A DNA stretch of 64,000 nt from Paraburkholderia sp. Ac-20340 (lineage in GTDB: Bacteria; Pseudomonadota; Gammaproteobacteria; Burkholderiales; Burkholderiaceae): contig NZ_JAAGPR010000004.1 in NCBI RefSeq assembly GCF_017104965.1, positions 388,534 through 452,533 of the forward strand, in the 5' to 3' direction. Positions 26,801 to 35,451 of the stretch are shown piece by piece (the stretch's first letter is position 1; each line of letters opens with the position of its first letter). The position numbers and the translations under genes were made by a program. Below the pieces are notes generated by a model that was not told where the DNA came from, did not search any database, and saw only the letters and a list, made by a program, of their open reading frames with translations.

Positions 26801-26829
26801 GTGCGGTACGTAGCGTGAGAATCGTGATG

Positions 26830-27792
26830 TCAGGCGACGACGTCCGGCGCGATTTCACTCGCGCAATCGAGCAGCACGTCGCGAAACCACGCATACGCCG
26901 GGTCGTTTTCGCGCGTCTGCTGCCATTGCACGACTTCGGTGAGCGGCGGCAAGGCAATCGGGCAATCGATCACGCGCAATTCCGGTTCGCGCGCCGCGAA
27001 GCGCGCGGCAACAAAAGACGGCAGCGTTGCAATCAACGGCGTGCCTACGATGGCGAAGGGAATCGCCAGCAGATGTTCGGTGCGCACGGCGCGCTCGCGT
27101 TGCGCGCGATGAATCAAGGCATCGTCGGATTCGATCGTCATGACGCTGCCGTCCAGCAAGGTCGGCACGATATGCGGCAGCGCGTAGAAAGCGGCTTCGT
27201 CGAGCGGCTTTTGCTTCGCGCGCGTGCCGGACACAGCGCGATTGCCGCGCCACACCAGACATTGATACGGCGCGCTCAGCAACTGCCGGCGCGGATGATC
27301 CGCCGACGTGAACAGCCCCGGCAGCACCACGAAATCCAGTCCTTGCCGCTCCAGCGCTTCGACGGCCGGCGCGCGTGCTTCGCGAAACGCGCTGAATGTG
27401 CGCACATTGAGGCTGATGCCCGGCGCTTCTTTCGCGAGGCGCGCGCTCACGAGCGGTAGCAGAAAGCCCGCCACGATCTCCGAGCAGGCAATCGCAAACC
27501 GCCGTTCGGCGCGCGACGGATCGAATCCCGGTTTCGCCGATGTCAGCACGCGCGCGCGTTCGAGCCATGCCTGCACGGCCGGTTTCAATTCGAGCGCGAC
27601 GGGGCTCAGGACCAGTTTGCGGCCCGCCTGAATCAGCAGCGGATCGCCAAAATGCTCGCGCAGACGCGCCAGCATCGCGCTGATAGCGGGTTGCCCTACG
27701 TTGAGACGGTCGGCCACGCGCGTGACGCTGGGGTCGTCGAGCAGCGCGTCCAGCACCACGAGCAGATTCAGATCGATCGAGCGATAGCGCAT
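26830..27792 (-). CDS. LysR-family transcriptional regulator 1
   Basis: 320 aa from ATG 27792 (MRYRSIDLNLLVVLDALLDD), with TGGAG upstream; the longer version from 27828 is unlikely. The N-terminal winged HTH is SVTRVADRLNVGQPAISAML then ARLREHFGDPLLIQAG. The C-terminal part is the usual two-lobed periplasmic-binding-like effector domain. The start RSIDLNLLVVLDALL puts it in the NodD/NahR-like group, whose effectors are often aromatic compounds. It follows the second LysR gene by 13 bases, so the two are one transcript. Likely sensor of the glycoside or aglycone (inference). Confidence 0.9.
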   Translation of the reverse strand: MRYRSIDLNLLVVLDALLDDPSVTRVADRLNVGQPAISAMLARLREHFGDPLLIQAGRKLVLSPVALELKPAVQAWLERARVLTSAKPGFDPSRAERRFAIACSEIVAGFLLPLVSARLAKEAPGISLNVRTFSAFREARAPAVEALERQGLDFVVLPGLFTSADHPRRQLLSAPYQCLVWRGNRAVSGTRAKQKPLDEAAFYALPHIVPTLLDGSVMTIESDDALIHRAQRERAVRTEHLLAIPFAIVGTPLIATLPSFVAARFAAREPELRVIDCPIALPPLTEVVQWQQTRENDPAYAWFRDVLLDCASEIAPDVVA

Positions 27793-27805
27793 GGCGAATG
27801 CTCCA

Positions 27806-28732
27806 TTAAAAGTTGCGCGCGCAATCAACGATCACGCGTGCGAGCCATTCGACCGCCGGGTCGCCCGCGTGCGCGGCGCTGACCTGCAGCGTTTCCCATA
27901 CGTCGATAGCCGCGAACGGCGCGGGCACGACGCGCAGCGGCATCGAGCGCGCCGAGGCCTGCGCGAGCCGTGCGGGCACCGTGCCGATCCGCTCGGTGCC
28001 CACCACGAATTCCGGCACGAGCAGAAAGTTCGGCACGATGACTTCGACCTTGCGCGCGACGCCTGCCCGATCGAGGCGACGTCCTTCGACGGTATTGGCC
28101 GCCGAATCCATAAACGTGGCGATCACATGCGGCAGCGCCGAATAGAGTTTCGTGCTGAGCCGCTCGCCCACCTGCGGATTATCGTCCGCGACGATGCAGG
28201 TAAAGGTCTCGTGAAAGAGATCGACCGAGGGTTGATCGGCGGACGTGAATTCCTTGGGCGCAATCGCCAGATGCGCGCCGCGCCGCTCCAGTTCGTCGCC
28301 CATCAGATTGCGCGAACGCGGCAGCAGGCTGATCAGCGGCCTCATGGATAGCGACACTCCCGGCGCTTCCTGCATCAGCCGCGCAATCACGCGCGGCATG
28401 AACACCTGCGCCACATAGTCCGAGCAAAGCACGACGAATTCCTGCTGCGCTTCTTCGGGCACGAAGGCGTGATTGGCGTTGGCGATCACATCGGCGCGTT
28501 GCAGCAGCGTGCGCAGAACCGGCTGCAATTCGTAGCCGAGCGTGGTGGGCGTCATCTGCCGGTTGCGCCATTCGAGCAGCACATCGTCGAAATGCTCGCG
28601 CAGACGCCCGAGCGCCGAGCTGACCGCCGACTGTTTCAGGCCAATGCGCAGCGCCGCGCGCGAGACGCTGCGCTCGGTGAGCAGGGCGTCGAGCACGACG
28701 AGCAGATTCAGATCGAGACCTTTGAGGCGCAT
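27806..28732 (-). CDS. LysR-family transcriptional regulator 2
   Basis: 308 aa from ATG 28732 (MRLKGLDLNLLVVLDALLTE). HTH in SVSRAALRIGLKQSAVSSAL, then GRLREHFDDVLLEWRNRQMT. Same NodD/NahR-like opening as the regulator encoded just behind it; the pair looks like an old duplication, although the two have diverged throughout the effector domain. It is divergent from the porin at 29069, with an ATTGT-N5-ACAAT palindrome in between. An upstream extension to 28903 is in the promoter region and not part of the protein. Confidence 0.9.
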   Translation of the reverse strand: MRLKGLDLNLLVVLDALLTERSVSRAALRIGLKQSAVSSALGRLREHFDDVLLEWRNRQMTPTTLGYELQPVLRTLLQRADVIANANHAFVPEEAQQEFVVLCSDYVAQVFMPRVIARLMQEAPGVSLSMRPLISLLPRSRNLMGDELERRGAHLAIAPKEFTSADQPSVDLFHETFTCIVADDNPQVGERLSTKLYSALPHVIATFMDSAANTVEGRRLDRAGVARKVEVIVPNFLLVPEFVVGTERIGTVPARLAQASARSMPLRVVPAPFAAIDVWETLQVSAAHAGDPAVEWLARVIVDCARNF

Positions 28733-29068
28733 GGGCGGTGTTTGTGGGGACGTTGTGCGGACGTAAAGCGCTTGGGCCACGACGGCGTGCACGCGCGATG
28801 AGAGGGATTGTCCGAAACAATAGTTTGCTTGCGCTGCTAGTGATTTCCCCAGGCACGCAAAGCCCGGGCACGCACGAAAAGCCCGTATTCCAGCGCCTCG
28901 CAACGATTTCGCCAGCCATCATGAAAATCAATACATGGCAGGCGATATTTTTCATTTTTCGGCATGCCAGCGCCCGGAAATAATCCATTCCACGCGCCGC
29001 AGACAGCGCGAACAAAAAAGACGTTACGCAAAAAACAAAGCCGCAGGAACGGTCAGGAGACGACAACG
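28733..29068. promoter_or_regulatory. Divergent promoter region, LysR pair / porin
   Basis: 336 bases without a gene. It contains the LysR-type palindrome at 28807-28821 (listed separately) and an AT-rich core near 28918-28965. The porin ribosome site CAGGAGA is at 29054-29060. Confidence 0.6.
28807..28821. promoter_or_regulatory. LysR-type operator, ATTGT-N5-ACAAT
   Basis: A perfect 5+5 bp palindrome that matches the LysR consensus T-N11-A (T 28808, A 28820). It lies 75 bases upstream of LysR 2, in the divergent region with the porin gene, the classical place for auto- and target regulation. Confidence 0.6.
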
Positions 29069-30169
29069 ATGAATCGCCAATGCGACGGGCGCGCGCGCCC
29101 ACGCCGATGGAGCATGCTGTGCCGTGTGGGCATCCCGCTCGGGCTGTGTCTGGGCGGCAACGCCGCGAGCGCACAGCAGGTCACGCTGTACGGCACGATG
29201 GACACGGGCTTCACCTACATTTCGAACAGCGGCGGCAGCAAGCTCATCGAAATGCAGCCGAACATCATGTGGAAAAGCGCCTTCGGCATGCGCGGCAGCG
29301 AGGATCTCGGCGGCGGCACCAAGGCGTTCTTCGATGTCAGCAAGACATTCAATACGTCCACCGGCGCGGATTATGGTTTCGGCCCTTCGATGGGCCTGAG
29401 CGACGACCGCTGGGGCACGCTCACGATGGGTCAGCTCAACGACTTCATGTTTCTTTCGCTGACCGTGCAGCGTTGGGGCCCCGAACTCTATTCGATGCCG
29501 CCGTACAACACCTCGGCGGGGCCGTTCACGTCGCTCGGCCTGAGCTCCGGCTCGACCGACTTCAACGGCACGGCGGGCTGGTACGTGTTCAACAACGCCG
29601 TGAGTTATCGCTCGCCGACGATCGACGGTTTCACCGTCGGCGCGATGTATGCGTTCGGCAATGTAGCCGGTCATGTCGGGCGAGGCGATACGCAGAGTTA
29701 TGGCGTCGATTACAGCATCGGGCCCGTGCAACTGGACGCTGCCTACACGCTCTCGCGTTCCACCGATATGGTCGAGAACGGCGCCGCGCTGCGCAATTGG
29801 GGCTTCGGCGGGCGGCTTGCGGTGGGCGGCGCATGGCTCGACGCGCTCTATACGAACACGCGCAATACCAGCCTTGGCACCGGCGTGCAGGTGGTCAGCG
29901 CGGGCGGGCAGTTCCCGGTGACGCGCAATACGGTGATGTCGCTGAACTATCACTACGACTGGGCGAATGCAGCGGCGGACAGCTATCACGCGCATCAGAT
30001 TTCGGCAGGGCTGTTCTACGGTTTTTCGCGGCGCACCGATGTCTATGCCACGGTGACTTTTCAACGCGCGAGCGGTAACGGCGCCACCGCGATGGTGGAT
30101 TACACGATGGCGCGCTCGTCCACGGCTTCGCAGACCGTGGCGCGTATCGGCATCACGCATCGCTTTTGA
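29069..30169 (+). CDS. Outer-membrane trimeric porin, paralogue 3
   Basis: 366 aa from ATG 29069. A long signal sequence (about 35 residues with an Arg-rich N-terminus, RARPRRWSMLC, then IPLGLCLGGNAASA) precedes QQVTLYGTMDTGFTYIS. Conserved porin blocks SAFGMRGSEDLGGGTKAFFD and a terminal ITHRF are present. It opens the gene set porin - small secreted protein - isomerase - MocA oxidoreductase - GMC oxidoreductase, all on the same strand, and is likely the outer-membrane entry for the island's substrate. Confidence 0.93.
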   Translation: MNRQCDGRARPRRWSMLCRVGIPLGLCLGGNAASAQQVTLYGTMDTGFTYISNSGGSKLIEMQPNIMWKSAFGMRGSEDLGGGTKAFFDVSKTFNTSTGADYGFGPSMGLSDDRWGTLTMGQLNDFMFLSLTVQRWGPELYSMPPYNTSAGPFTSLGLSSGSTDFNGTAGWYVFNNAVSYRSPTIDGFTVGAMYAFGNVAGHVGRGDTQSYGVDYSIGPVQLDAAYTLSRSTDMVENGAALRNWGFGGRLAVGGAWLDALYTNTRNTSLGTGVQVVSAGGQFPVTRNTVMSLNYHYDWANAAADSYHAHQISAGLFYGFSRRTDVYATVTFQRASGNGATAMVDYTMARSSTASQTVARIGITHRF

Positions 30170-30214
30170 CGCGACGTGCTGCACCGCTCAATTCAACGCC
30201 AACAGGGGAACATC

Positions 30215-30508
30215 ATGACCACACGCATTCTGCTCGCGCTGCTGCTGATCGTCGCGGCGATGGGCCGCGCGAGCGCAGCCGAGGAAGTCAGGCGAGTCTG
30301 CCGCAACGTCTGGAAACACGACCACTACGAAGAAAAGTGTCACACGGTCCGGCGCGCGCCGCCGCCCGCGCCACGCATCGACGCACCGCCGCCGCCGCCC
30401 AATTCGAAGAAAGACGGCCCGCAAAGCGGCCCGCTCAAGCATCCGCATCAACCGAAAGAGCCGAAGGACGTGCAGCCCGTGAGCGTGAAGCGCCCGGCGT
30501 CGAATTGA
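30215..30508 (+). CDS. Small secreted Pro-rich hypothetical protein
   Basis: 97 aa from ATG 30215 behind CAGGGGAA. Signal peptide MTTRILLALLLIVAAMGRAS with cleavage before AEEV. The mature part has a Cys-bounded motif CRNVWKHDHYEEKC and then a proline-rich tail (APPPAPRIDAPPPPP, HPHQPKEPKD). It probably stays in the periplasm; the two Cys could form a disulfide. I do not recognise a family. It is embedded in the island between the porin and the isomerase, with gaps of 45 and 23 bases. Confidence 0.7.
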   Translation: MTTRILLALLLIVAAMGRASAAEEVRRVCRNVWKHDHYEEKCHTVRRAPPPAPRIDAPPPPPNSKKDGPQSGPLKHPHQPKEPKDVQPVSVKRPASN

Positions 30509-30531
30509 ATTCATCAGGAGAAACGCACTTC

Positions 30532-31587
30532 ATGAAAACGATAGCGGGTCCCGCCATTTTTCTCGCGCAGTTCGCCAGCGACGAAGCGCCATTTAATTCG
30601 CTCGCGGCGATCGCACGCTGGGCGGCTGGCCTTGGCTATCGGGGCGTGCAGATTCCGGCCTGGGACGCACGCCTGATCGACCTGTCGCTCGCCGCGAGAA
30701 GCCAGACTTATGCGGACGAAGTTCGCGGCACGCTGGATGAGCACGGCATGGCTGTGACCGAGTTGTCCACGCATCTGCAGGGGCAGCTGGTTGCCGTGCA
30801 TCCGGCCTATGACGCAGCGTTCGACGGTTTTTGTCCGCCCGCGCTGCGCGGCAATCCGCAGGCGCGCCAGCAGTGGGCGGTCGAGCAATTGATGCTGGCC
30901 GCGCAGGCGAGCCGCCGTCTAGGACTGCGTGCGCACGCAACGTTTTCGGGTGCGCTGGCGTGGCCGTTTCTGTATCCGTGGCCGCAGCGCCCGGCCGGGC
31001 TCGTGGAGATGGCGTTCGAGGAACTGGCGCGCCGCTGGCGGCCGATTCTCGACGCATTCGACGAAGCGGGCGTGGATGTGTGTTTCGAAATCCATCCCGG
31101 CGAGGATCTGCACGACGGCGCGAGTTTCGAGCGCTTTCTCGATGCGCTTGGCGGCCACGCGCGCGCCAACATTCTGTATGACCCGAGCCATCTGCATCTT
31201 CAACAGATGGATTACCTCGCGTTTATCGATCTCTATCACGAGCGCATCAAGGCCGTGCATATCAAGGATGCCGAATTCCGTCCCGATGGACGCAGCGGCG
31301 TGTATGGCGGCTATGGATCGTGGCTCGAACGCGCGGGGCGCTTCCGCTCGCTGGGCGACGGCCAGATCGATTTTCGCGCGATTTTTTCGAAGCTCGCGCA
31401 GTACGACTTCGAAGGCTGGGCGGTGCTCGAATGGGAATGCGCGCTCAAGGACGCAGCAGTGGGCGCACGCGAAGGGGCGCGCTTTATCGCCGATCACATC
31501 ATCGAAGTCACTGCGCGCGCATTCGACGACTTCGCGGCGTCGGGCGTAGACGAAGCGGCCAACCGGCGGCTGCTCGGTCTCGCGTAA
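30532..31587 (+). CDS. Sugar-phosphate isomerase/epimerase family protein (second TIM-barrel, IolE-like)
   Basis: 351 aa from ATG 30532 with AGGAG upstream; the open frame back to 30166 overlaps the small secreted gene and is rejected. Metal ligands of the AP-endonuclease-2 fold are visible in order: E in CFEIHPGEDLHD, D in ILYDPSHLHLQQMD, H in KAVHIKDAEF, E in AVLEWECALKD. A substrate-channel segment GGYGSWLERAGRFRSLGDG precedes the last ligand. Such proteins isomerise or epimerise keto-sugars. Followed after 22 bases by the MocA-type oxidoreductase, the usual partner in 3-keto-sugar and inositol pathways. Confidence 0.85.
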   Translation: MKTIAGPAIFLAQFASDEAPFNSLAAIARWAAGLGYRGVQIPAWDARLIDLSLAARSQTYADEVRGTLDEHGMAVTELSTHLQGQLVAVHPAYDAAFDGFCPPALRGNPQARQQWAVEQLMLAAQASRRLGLRAHATFSGALAWPFLYPWPQRPAGLVEMAFEELARRWRPILDAFDEAGVDVCFEIHPGEDLHDGASFERFLDALGGHARANILYDPSHLHLQQMDYLAFIDLYHERIKAVHIKDAEFRPDGRSGVYGGYGSWLERAGRFRSLGDGQIDFRAIFSKLAQYDFEGWAVLEWECALKDAAVGAREGARFIADHIIEVTARAFDDFAASGVDEAANRRLLGLA

Positions 31588-31609
31588 GTCAATGTACTCA
31601 GGATAGCGA

Positions 31610-32770
31610 ATGATGAAAGACCGTATACGGATCGGCATGGTGGGCGGCGGCGACGGGGCGTTTATCGGCGCGGTTCATCGCATGGCGGCACGGCTCGACG
31701 GCGAATTTCAGCTGGTGGCGGGCGCCTTTTCCGCCGATGCAGAACGCTCGCGGGCATCGGGCGCCGCGTTGGGTATCGAGCCCGCACGCGCCTATGCGGA
31801 CTGGCAAGCCATGCTCTCAGCCGAAGCGCAGCGCGCCGATGGCATCGAAGCCGTCGTCATCGTCACGCCCAATCATCTGCATGCGCGGGTCGCGCGCGAT
31901 TGCCTGGCCGCTGGCGTGCATGTGCTCTGCGACAAACCGCTGGCGACGACGCTCGACGAAGCCCGCGAACTCGCGCGTATCGCCCGCGCATCGGCATGTT
32001 TGTTCGGCGTGACGTACACGTATAGCGGTTACCCGCTCGTGCGCCACGCGCGCGCGCTGGTGGCGGCGGGCGAGATTGGCGAGATCCGCTCGGTGCAGGT
32101 GCGCTACGCGCAGGATTGGCTGAGCGAAGCGATCGAGACATCGGGCAACAAGCAGGCGGCGTGGCGTAGCGACCCGGCGCTCGCGGGCGAGGGCGGTGCG
32201 ATCGCCGATATCGGCACGCACGCGTATCACCTTGCGCGCTATGTGAGCGGGCTGGACGCGCAAGCTTTGCTGGCGGATCTCACGAACGCTGTGCCCGGCC
32301 GCCGCGTCGACGACAACGCTCACGTGCTGCTGCGTTACGCCAACGGCGCACGCGGCATGCTGTGGGCGAGCCAGACATCGCCTGGTAATGCTAACAATCT
32401 GGAACTGGCGATATACGGCTCGCGCGGCGGTTTGAGCTGGCGCCAGGAAACGCCCGATGAACTCTGGTTCGCGCCGCTCGGCGACAACACGCGCGTGATC
32501 CGGCGCGGCGATAAAAGCCTCAGTCCTGCGGCCGTGAAAGCAACGCGCGTGCCGATGGGACATCCCGAAGGCTATCTGGAAGCGTTCGCGAATCTATACG
32601 CCGATTTCGCCGCGGCCGTTCATGCGTATCGCGCAGGCGAGCGCGGTGCGAATGGTGCGGGAGCGAGCACGTTTCCGACCATCGAAGACGGCCTGGACGG
32701 CATGCGCTTCGTTCACACGGCACTGGCTTCGTCGCGAGAAGGCGGCGTATGGCTGCCGTTGCGCCCTTGA
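31610..32770 (+). CDS. Gfo/Idh/MocA family NAD(P)-dependent sugar oxidoreductase
   Basis: 386 aa. Rossmann motif IRIGMVGGGDGAFIGAVHR at the N-terminus, the catalytic-lysine motif VLCDKPLATTLDEA (the EKP equivalent), and the C-terminal beta-sheet domain with ADIGTHAYHLARYVSG holding the conserved His. Family members oxidise or reduce sugar hydroxyls, often at C3. Here it is set between an isomerase and a GMC oxidoreductase, so it may either make or reduce the 3-keto sugar. Start at the first of two ATGs (31610); AGGA is 7 bases upstream. The gap to the next gene is 46 bases. Confidence 0.87.
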   Translation: MMKDRIRIGMVGGGDGAFIGAVHRMAARLDGEFQLVAGAFSADAERSRASGAALGIEPARAYADWQAMLSAEAQRADGIEAVVIVTPNHLHARVARDCLAAGVHVLCDKPLATTLDEARELARIARASACLFGVTYTYSGYPLVRHARALVAAGEIGEIRSVQVRYAQDWLSEAIETSGNKQAAWRSDPALAGEGGAIADIGTHAYHLARYVSGLDAQALLADLTNAVPGRRVDDNAHVLLRYANGARGMLWASQTSPGNANNLELAIYGSRGGLSWRQETPDELWFAPLGDNTRVIRRGDKSLSPAAVKATRVPMGHPEGYLEAFANLYADFAAAVHAYRAGERGANGAGASTFPTIEDGLDGMRFVHTALASSREGGVWLPLRP

Positions 32771-32816
32771 CGTGCGCGGCGACGAATTCACGAATATCGA
32801 TTAGCAGGGGAGTTTA

Positions 32817-34505
32817 ATGAGCAATCTGGACGATACGTTTGACTATGTGATTGTGGGCGCGGGTTCGTCGGGCAGCGTGCTGGCCGACCGGCTCACGCGC
32901 GATGGCAAGAGCCGCGTGTTGCTGCTCGAAGCGGGCGGCGACAATGAATCCGAGCTGGTGCGCATGCCGCGCGCCTTCATGAAAATGTGGGGCAATCCGC
33001 AGTATTTCTGGCAGTTTCCCGTGAAGGCGCAAAAGGATCGCCCGGCCAATGAAACGTGGGTCTATGGCCGGGGTCTGGGCGGATCGAGTTCGACCAACGG
33101 CACGTGGTATCTGCGCGGGATGCCCGCGGATTACGACGCCTGGCGCGATATGGGTTTGCACGAATGGTCGTGGCGCGAAGTCGAGCGCTGCTTCAACGAA
33201 ATGGAAAGCTATCGCTATCGTCACGCGCATCGTTCGCGCGGGCGTAACGGACCGCTGCAGGTGACGGAACTGCCGTTTCGCTCGCCCGTGATTCGCGCGG
33301 CGCGCGAGGCGGGCAGGCAGATGGGCTTGCCCGTGCTCGACGACATCAATACACCGGATACGCAGGGGATCGGCTATACGCAGGCCACGGTGGATCGACG
33401 CGGCCGCCGTGCTTCGGCGTATCGCGCGTTTCTTAAACCGGCGATGCGCCGAAGCAATCTCACGGTAATGACCGGCGCGCTCGTGGAGCGCATCGTATTT
33501 GAAGGCACGCGTGCTGCGGGCGTGCGTTATCGCGTGAACGGCGCAACGCGCGTCGCCCGCGCGCGGCACGAAGTCATTCTGTGCGCGGGCGTGCTGCAAA
33601 GCCCCAAGCTCCTGCAACTCTCAGGCGTGGGGCCCGCCGATGTGCTGACGCAAGCGGGCGTGGCGGTGGTCAAAGATTTACCCGCAGTGGGCCGCCATCT
33701 CGCCGATCACGCGATGTTCTCGATTTCGTTTCGCATGCGCAACGATGCGGGTTTCAATCGCGAATTCCACGGCTGGCGCCTCATGCGTCACGTGCTTCAG
33801 TACTACACGACGCGCACCGGTCTGATGGCCTATACGTCGCCGGAATTGACGGCGCTGGTATCGATGCGTTCCGCGCCGAATTGGCCCGACGTGCAGTTTG
33901 GCGTGGGACCGTTCTCGATGCGTTCCAGCGAGGAAATCAAGGCCGATCCGGGGCGCGGCGCGCTCGAAGATCAACCGGGCCTCACGCTCAACGGCTACTA
34001 TCTGCGGCCGAAGAGTCGCGGCAGCGTCGCGATCCTGTCGGCCGACGTTACGCAGCCGGTTCTCGTCGATGCAAACTGGTGGGGCGATCCTGAAGATCGC
34101 AAGCTGCTTGTCGACATGCTGCGACTCATGCGCGAGTTTGCGGCGCAGCCCGCGCTTGCGCCTTATATCGTTCGCGAGGTGGTGCCAGGCGCGCAACATC
34201 AGAGCGACGATGAAATCTTCGAGGCGCTCAAGTGGCTTGTGAGTCCCGGCGTTCACGCCACGGGTACGTGCCGGATGGGTTCGCCCGCCGATTCCGTGCT
34301 CGACTCGCGGCTGCGCGTGCATGGGCTAAGCGGCTTGCGTGTGGTGGATTGTTCGTCCATGCCCACGCTGCCGTCGGGCAATACGAACGGTCCCGCCATG
34401 ATGCTGGGTTATCGGGCGGCGGAACTGATTCTTGAGGACCGCGACCGGCAGCGAGAAGGGGCGGCCGGTGCAACGAATCTTCGCGCCGATGCGTTGATGC
34501 AATAG
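32817..34505 (+). CDS. GMC-family FAD oxidoreductase
   Basis: 562 aa. The N-terminal FAD motif is DYVIVGAGSSGSVLADRL, then GMC signature 1 in YGRGLGGSSSTNGTWYLRG, and signature 2 in CAGVLQSPKLLQLSGVG. The catalytic pair is H in GVHATGTCRMG and N in LPSGNTNGPAMM. This is the choline/alcohol-dehydrogenase branch, cytoplasmic, without a signal peptide or cytochrome partner. In C-glycoside degradation an FAD-dependent GMC enzyme (CarA type) oxidises the sugar C3 hydroxyl before deglycosylation; I infer the same role here. Ribosome site GGGGAG, last gene of its strand set, convergent with TetR. Confidence 0.87.
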   Translation: MSNLDDTFDYVIVGAGSSGSVLADRLTRDGKSRVLLLEAGGDNESELVRMPRAFMKMWGNPQYFWQFPVKAQKDRPANETWVYGRGLGGSSSTNGTWYLRGMPADYDAWRDMGLHEWSWREVERCFNEMESYRYRHAHRSRGRNGPLQVTELPFRSPVIRAAREAGRQMGLPVLDDINTPDTQGIGYTQATVDRRGRRASAYRAFLKPAMRRSNLTVMTGALVERIVFEGTRAAGVRYRVNGATRVARARHEVILCAGVLQSPKLLQLSGVGPADVLTQAGVAVVKDLPAVGRHLADHAMFSISFRMRNDAGFNREFHGWRLMRHVLQYYTTRTGLMAYTSPELTALVSMRSAPNWPDVQFGVGPFSMRSSEEIKADPGRGALEDQPGLTLNGYYLRPKSRGSVAILSADVTQPVLVDANWWGDPEDRKLLVDMLRLMREFAAQPALAPYIVREVVPGAQHQSDDEIFEALKWLVSPGVHATGTCRMGSPADSVLDSRLRVHGLSGLRVVDCSSMPTLPSGNTNGPAMMLGYRAAELILEDRDRQREGAAGATNLRADALMQ

Positions 34506-34541
34506 ATGCGATAGTTTCAGCGCGGGTTCAGCGCGTGCGCG

Positions 34542-35255
34542 TTACTTCGCGACAAAGCGCATGATCATCTCGATCACAAATTCGCGCCGTGCATCGATAG
34601 CCGCGGGCGATTCCATATCGTTTTCGAACAGCAACGAAAAGGTATGGCGGTTCGAGACAGGATAAAAACAGAGCGCCGCGATCGACATACGCAAATCGAC
34701 GGGATTGATGCCGGGGCGAAACAGCCCCGCTTTGACACCGTCGTCGTAAATGCCGCGCACGCGGTCCTTCACGGACAGATTCATGCGGCGGATAAAGTCG
34801 CTCTGCGCGAAAACCTCTCCATTGCGTGCGTTTTCATTCATGATCAGGCGCACGAACATCGCATTGCGCTGGTGATAATCGAAGCTGAAGCCCACGAGCT
34901 TGCGTAAAGCTTCGTCGGGCTTCAGTTCGTCGAGCTGCAATTGCGCTTCGCTGCGCGCCTGCGACTGGAAGGCGCGTTCGAGCACTGCCAGATAGAGCGC
35001 TTCCTTGCTGTCGAAGTGGTAGTAAATCATCCGCTTGCTCGCGCGCGTGAGCCGGGCAATCTCATCCACGCGCGCGCCGCTCAGTCCCTTCTCCGCAAAC
35101 TCCACCGTGGCCACTTCCAGAATGTCGGCAAGCGACTGCGCCGCATCGTAGGGGCGCGTTTCCGTTTTGGACTCTCTGGCCTTTATTGCCTGCGTTGCCT
35201 GTGTTGTCGATTGGACTTCAGGCGTTGCGGGCGATGTTTTGGTGCGTGGCTTCAT
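34542..35255 (-). CDS. TetR/AcrR family transcriptional regulator
   Basis: 237 aa from ATG 35255 (MKPRTKTSPATPEV); longer starts reach into the operator and are unlikely. After a 45-residue disordered N-terminal extension rich in Thr/Lys comes the HTH: DILEVATVEFAEKGLSGARV, DEIARLTRASKRMIYYHF, DSKEALYLAVLE. The C-terminal ligand domain includes RLIMNENARNGEVFAQSDF. Divergent from the MHS-type permease, with a 22-bp palindrome between them, it most likely represses the permease and itself until a ligand appears. Confidence 0.88.
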   Translation of the reverse strand: MKPRTKTSPATPEVQSTTQATQAIKARESKTETRPYDAAQSLADILEVATVEFAEKGLSGARVDEIARLTRASKRMIYYHFDSKEALYLAVLERAFQSQARSEAQLQLDELKPDEALRKLVGFSFDYHQRNAMFVRLIMNENARNGEVFAQSDFIRRMNLSVKDRVRGIYDDGVKAGLFRPGINPVDLRMSIAALCFYPVSNRHTFSLLFENDMESPAAIDARREFVIEMIMRFVAK

Positions 35256-35394
35256 CAGTTCTGACAAATGGATCGAAGAAGGCGATGGGCCCCATTGTAC
35301 AAGGGCACGATCGGGTCGACTGGTTTGGTCCATCGGGTTAATAAACGGGACAGGACGCAGGAGAAACGCTGAGCGTAAACCCTCAATGGAAAGT

Positions 35395-35416
35395 AAACGT
35401 ACTAGATAGTACATTT
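35395..35416. promoter_or_regulatory. Palindromic operator, probable TetR binding site
   Basis: Half-sites AAACGTACTA (35395-35404) and TAGTACATTT (35407-35416) around a central GA; 10 + 10 bp with one mismatched pair. Located in the TetR/permease divergent region, 36 bases before the permease start. Confidence 0.65.
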
Positions 35417-35451
35417 CGCTGAACCCAATCAGGACATCATGGAGACAGCAC

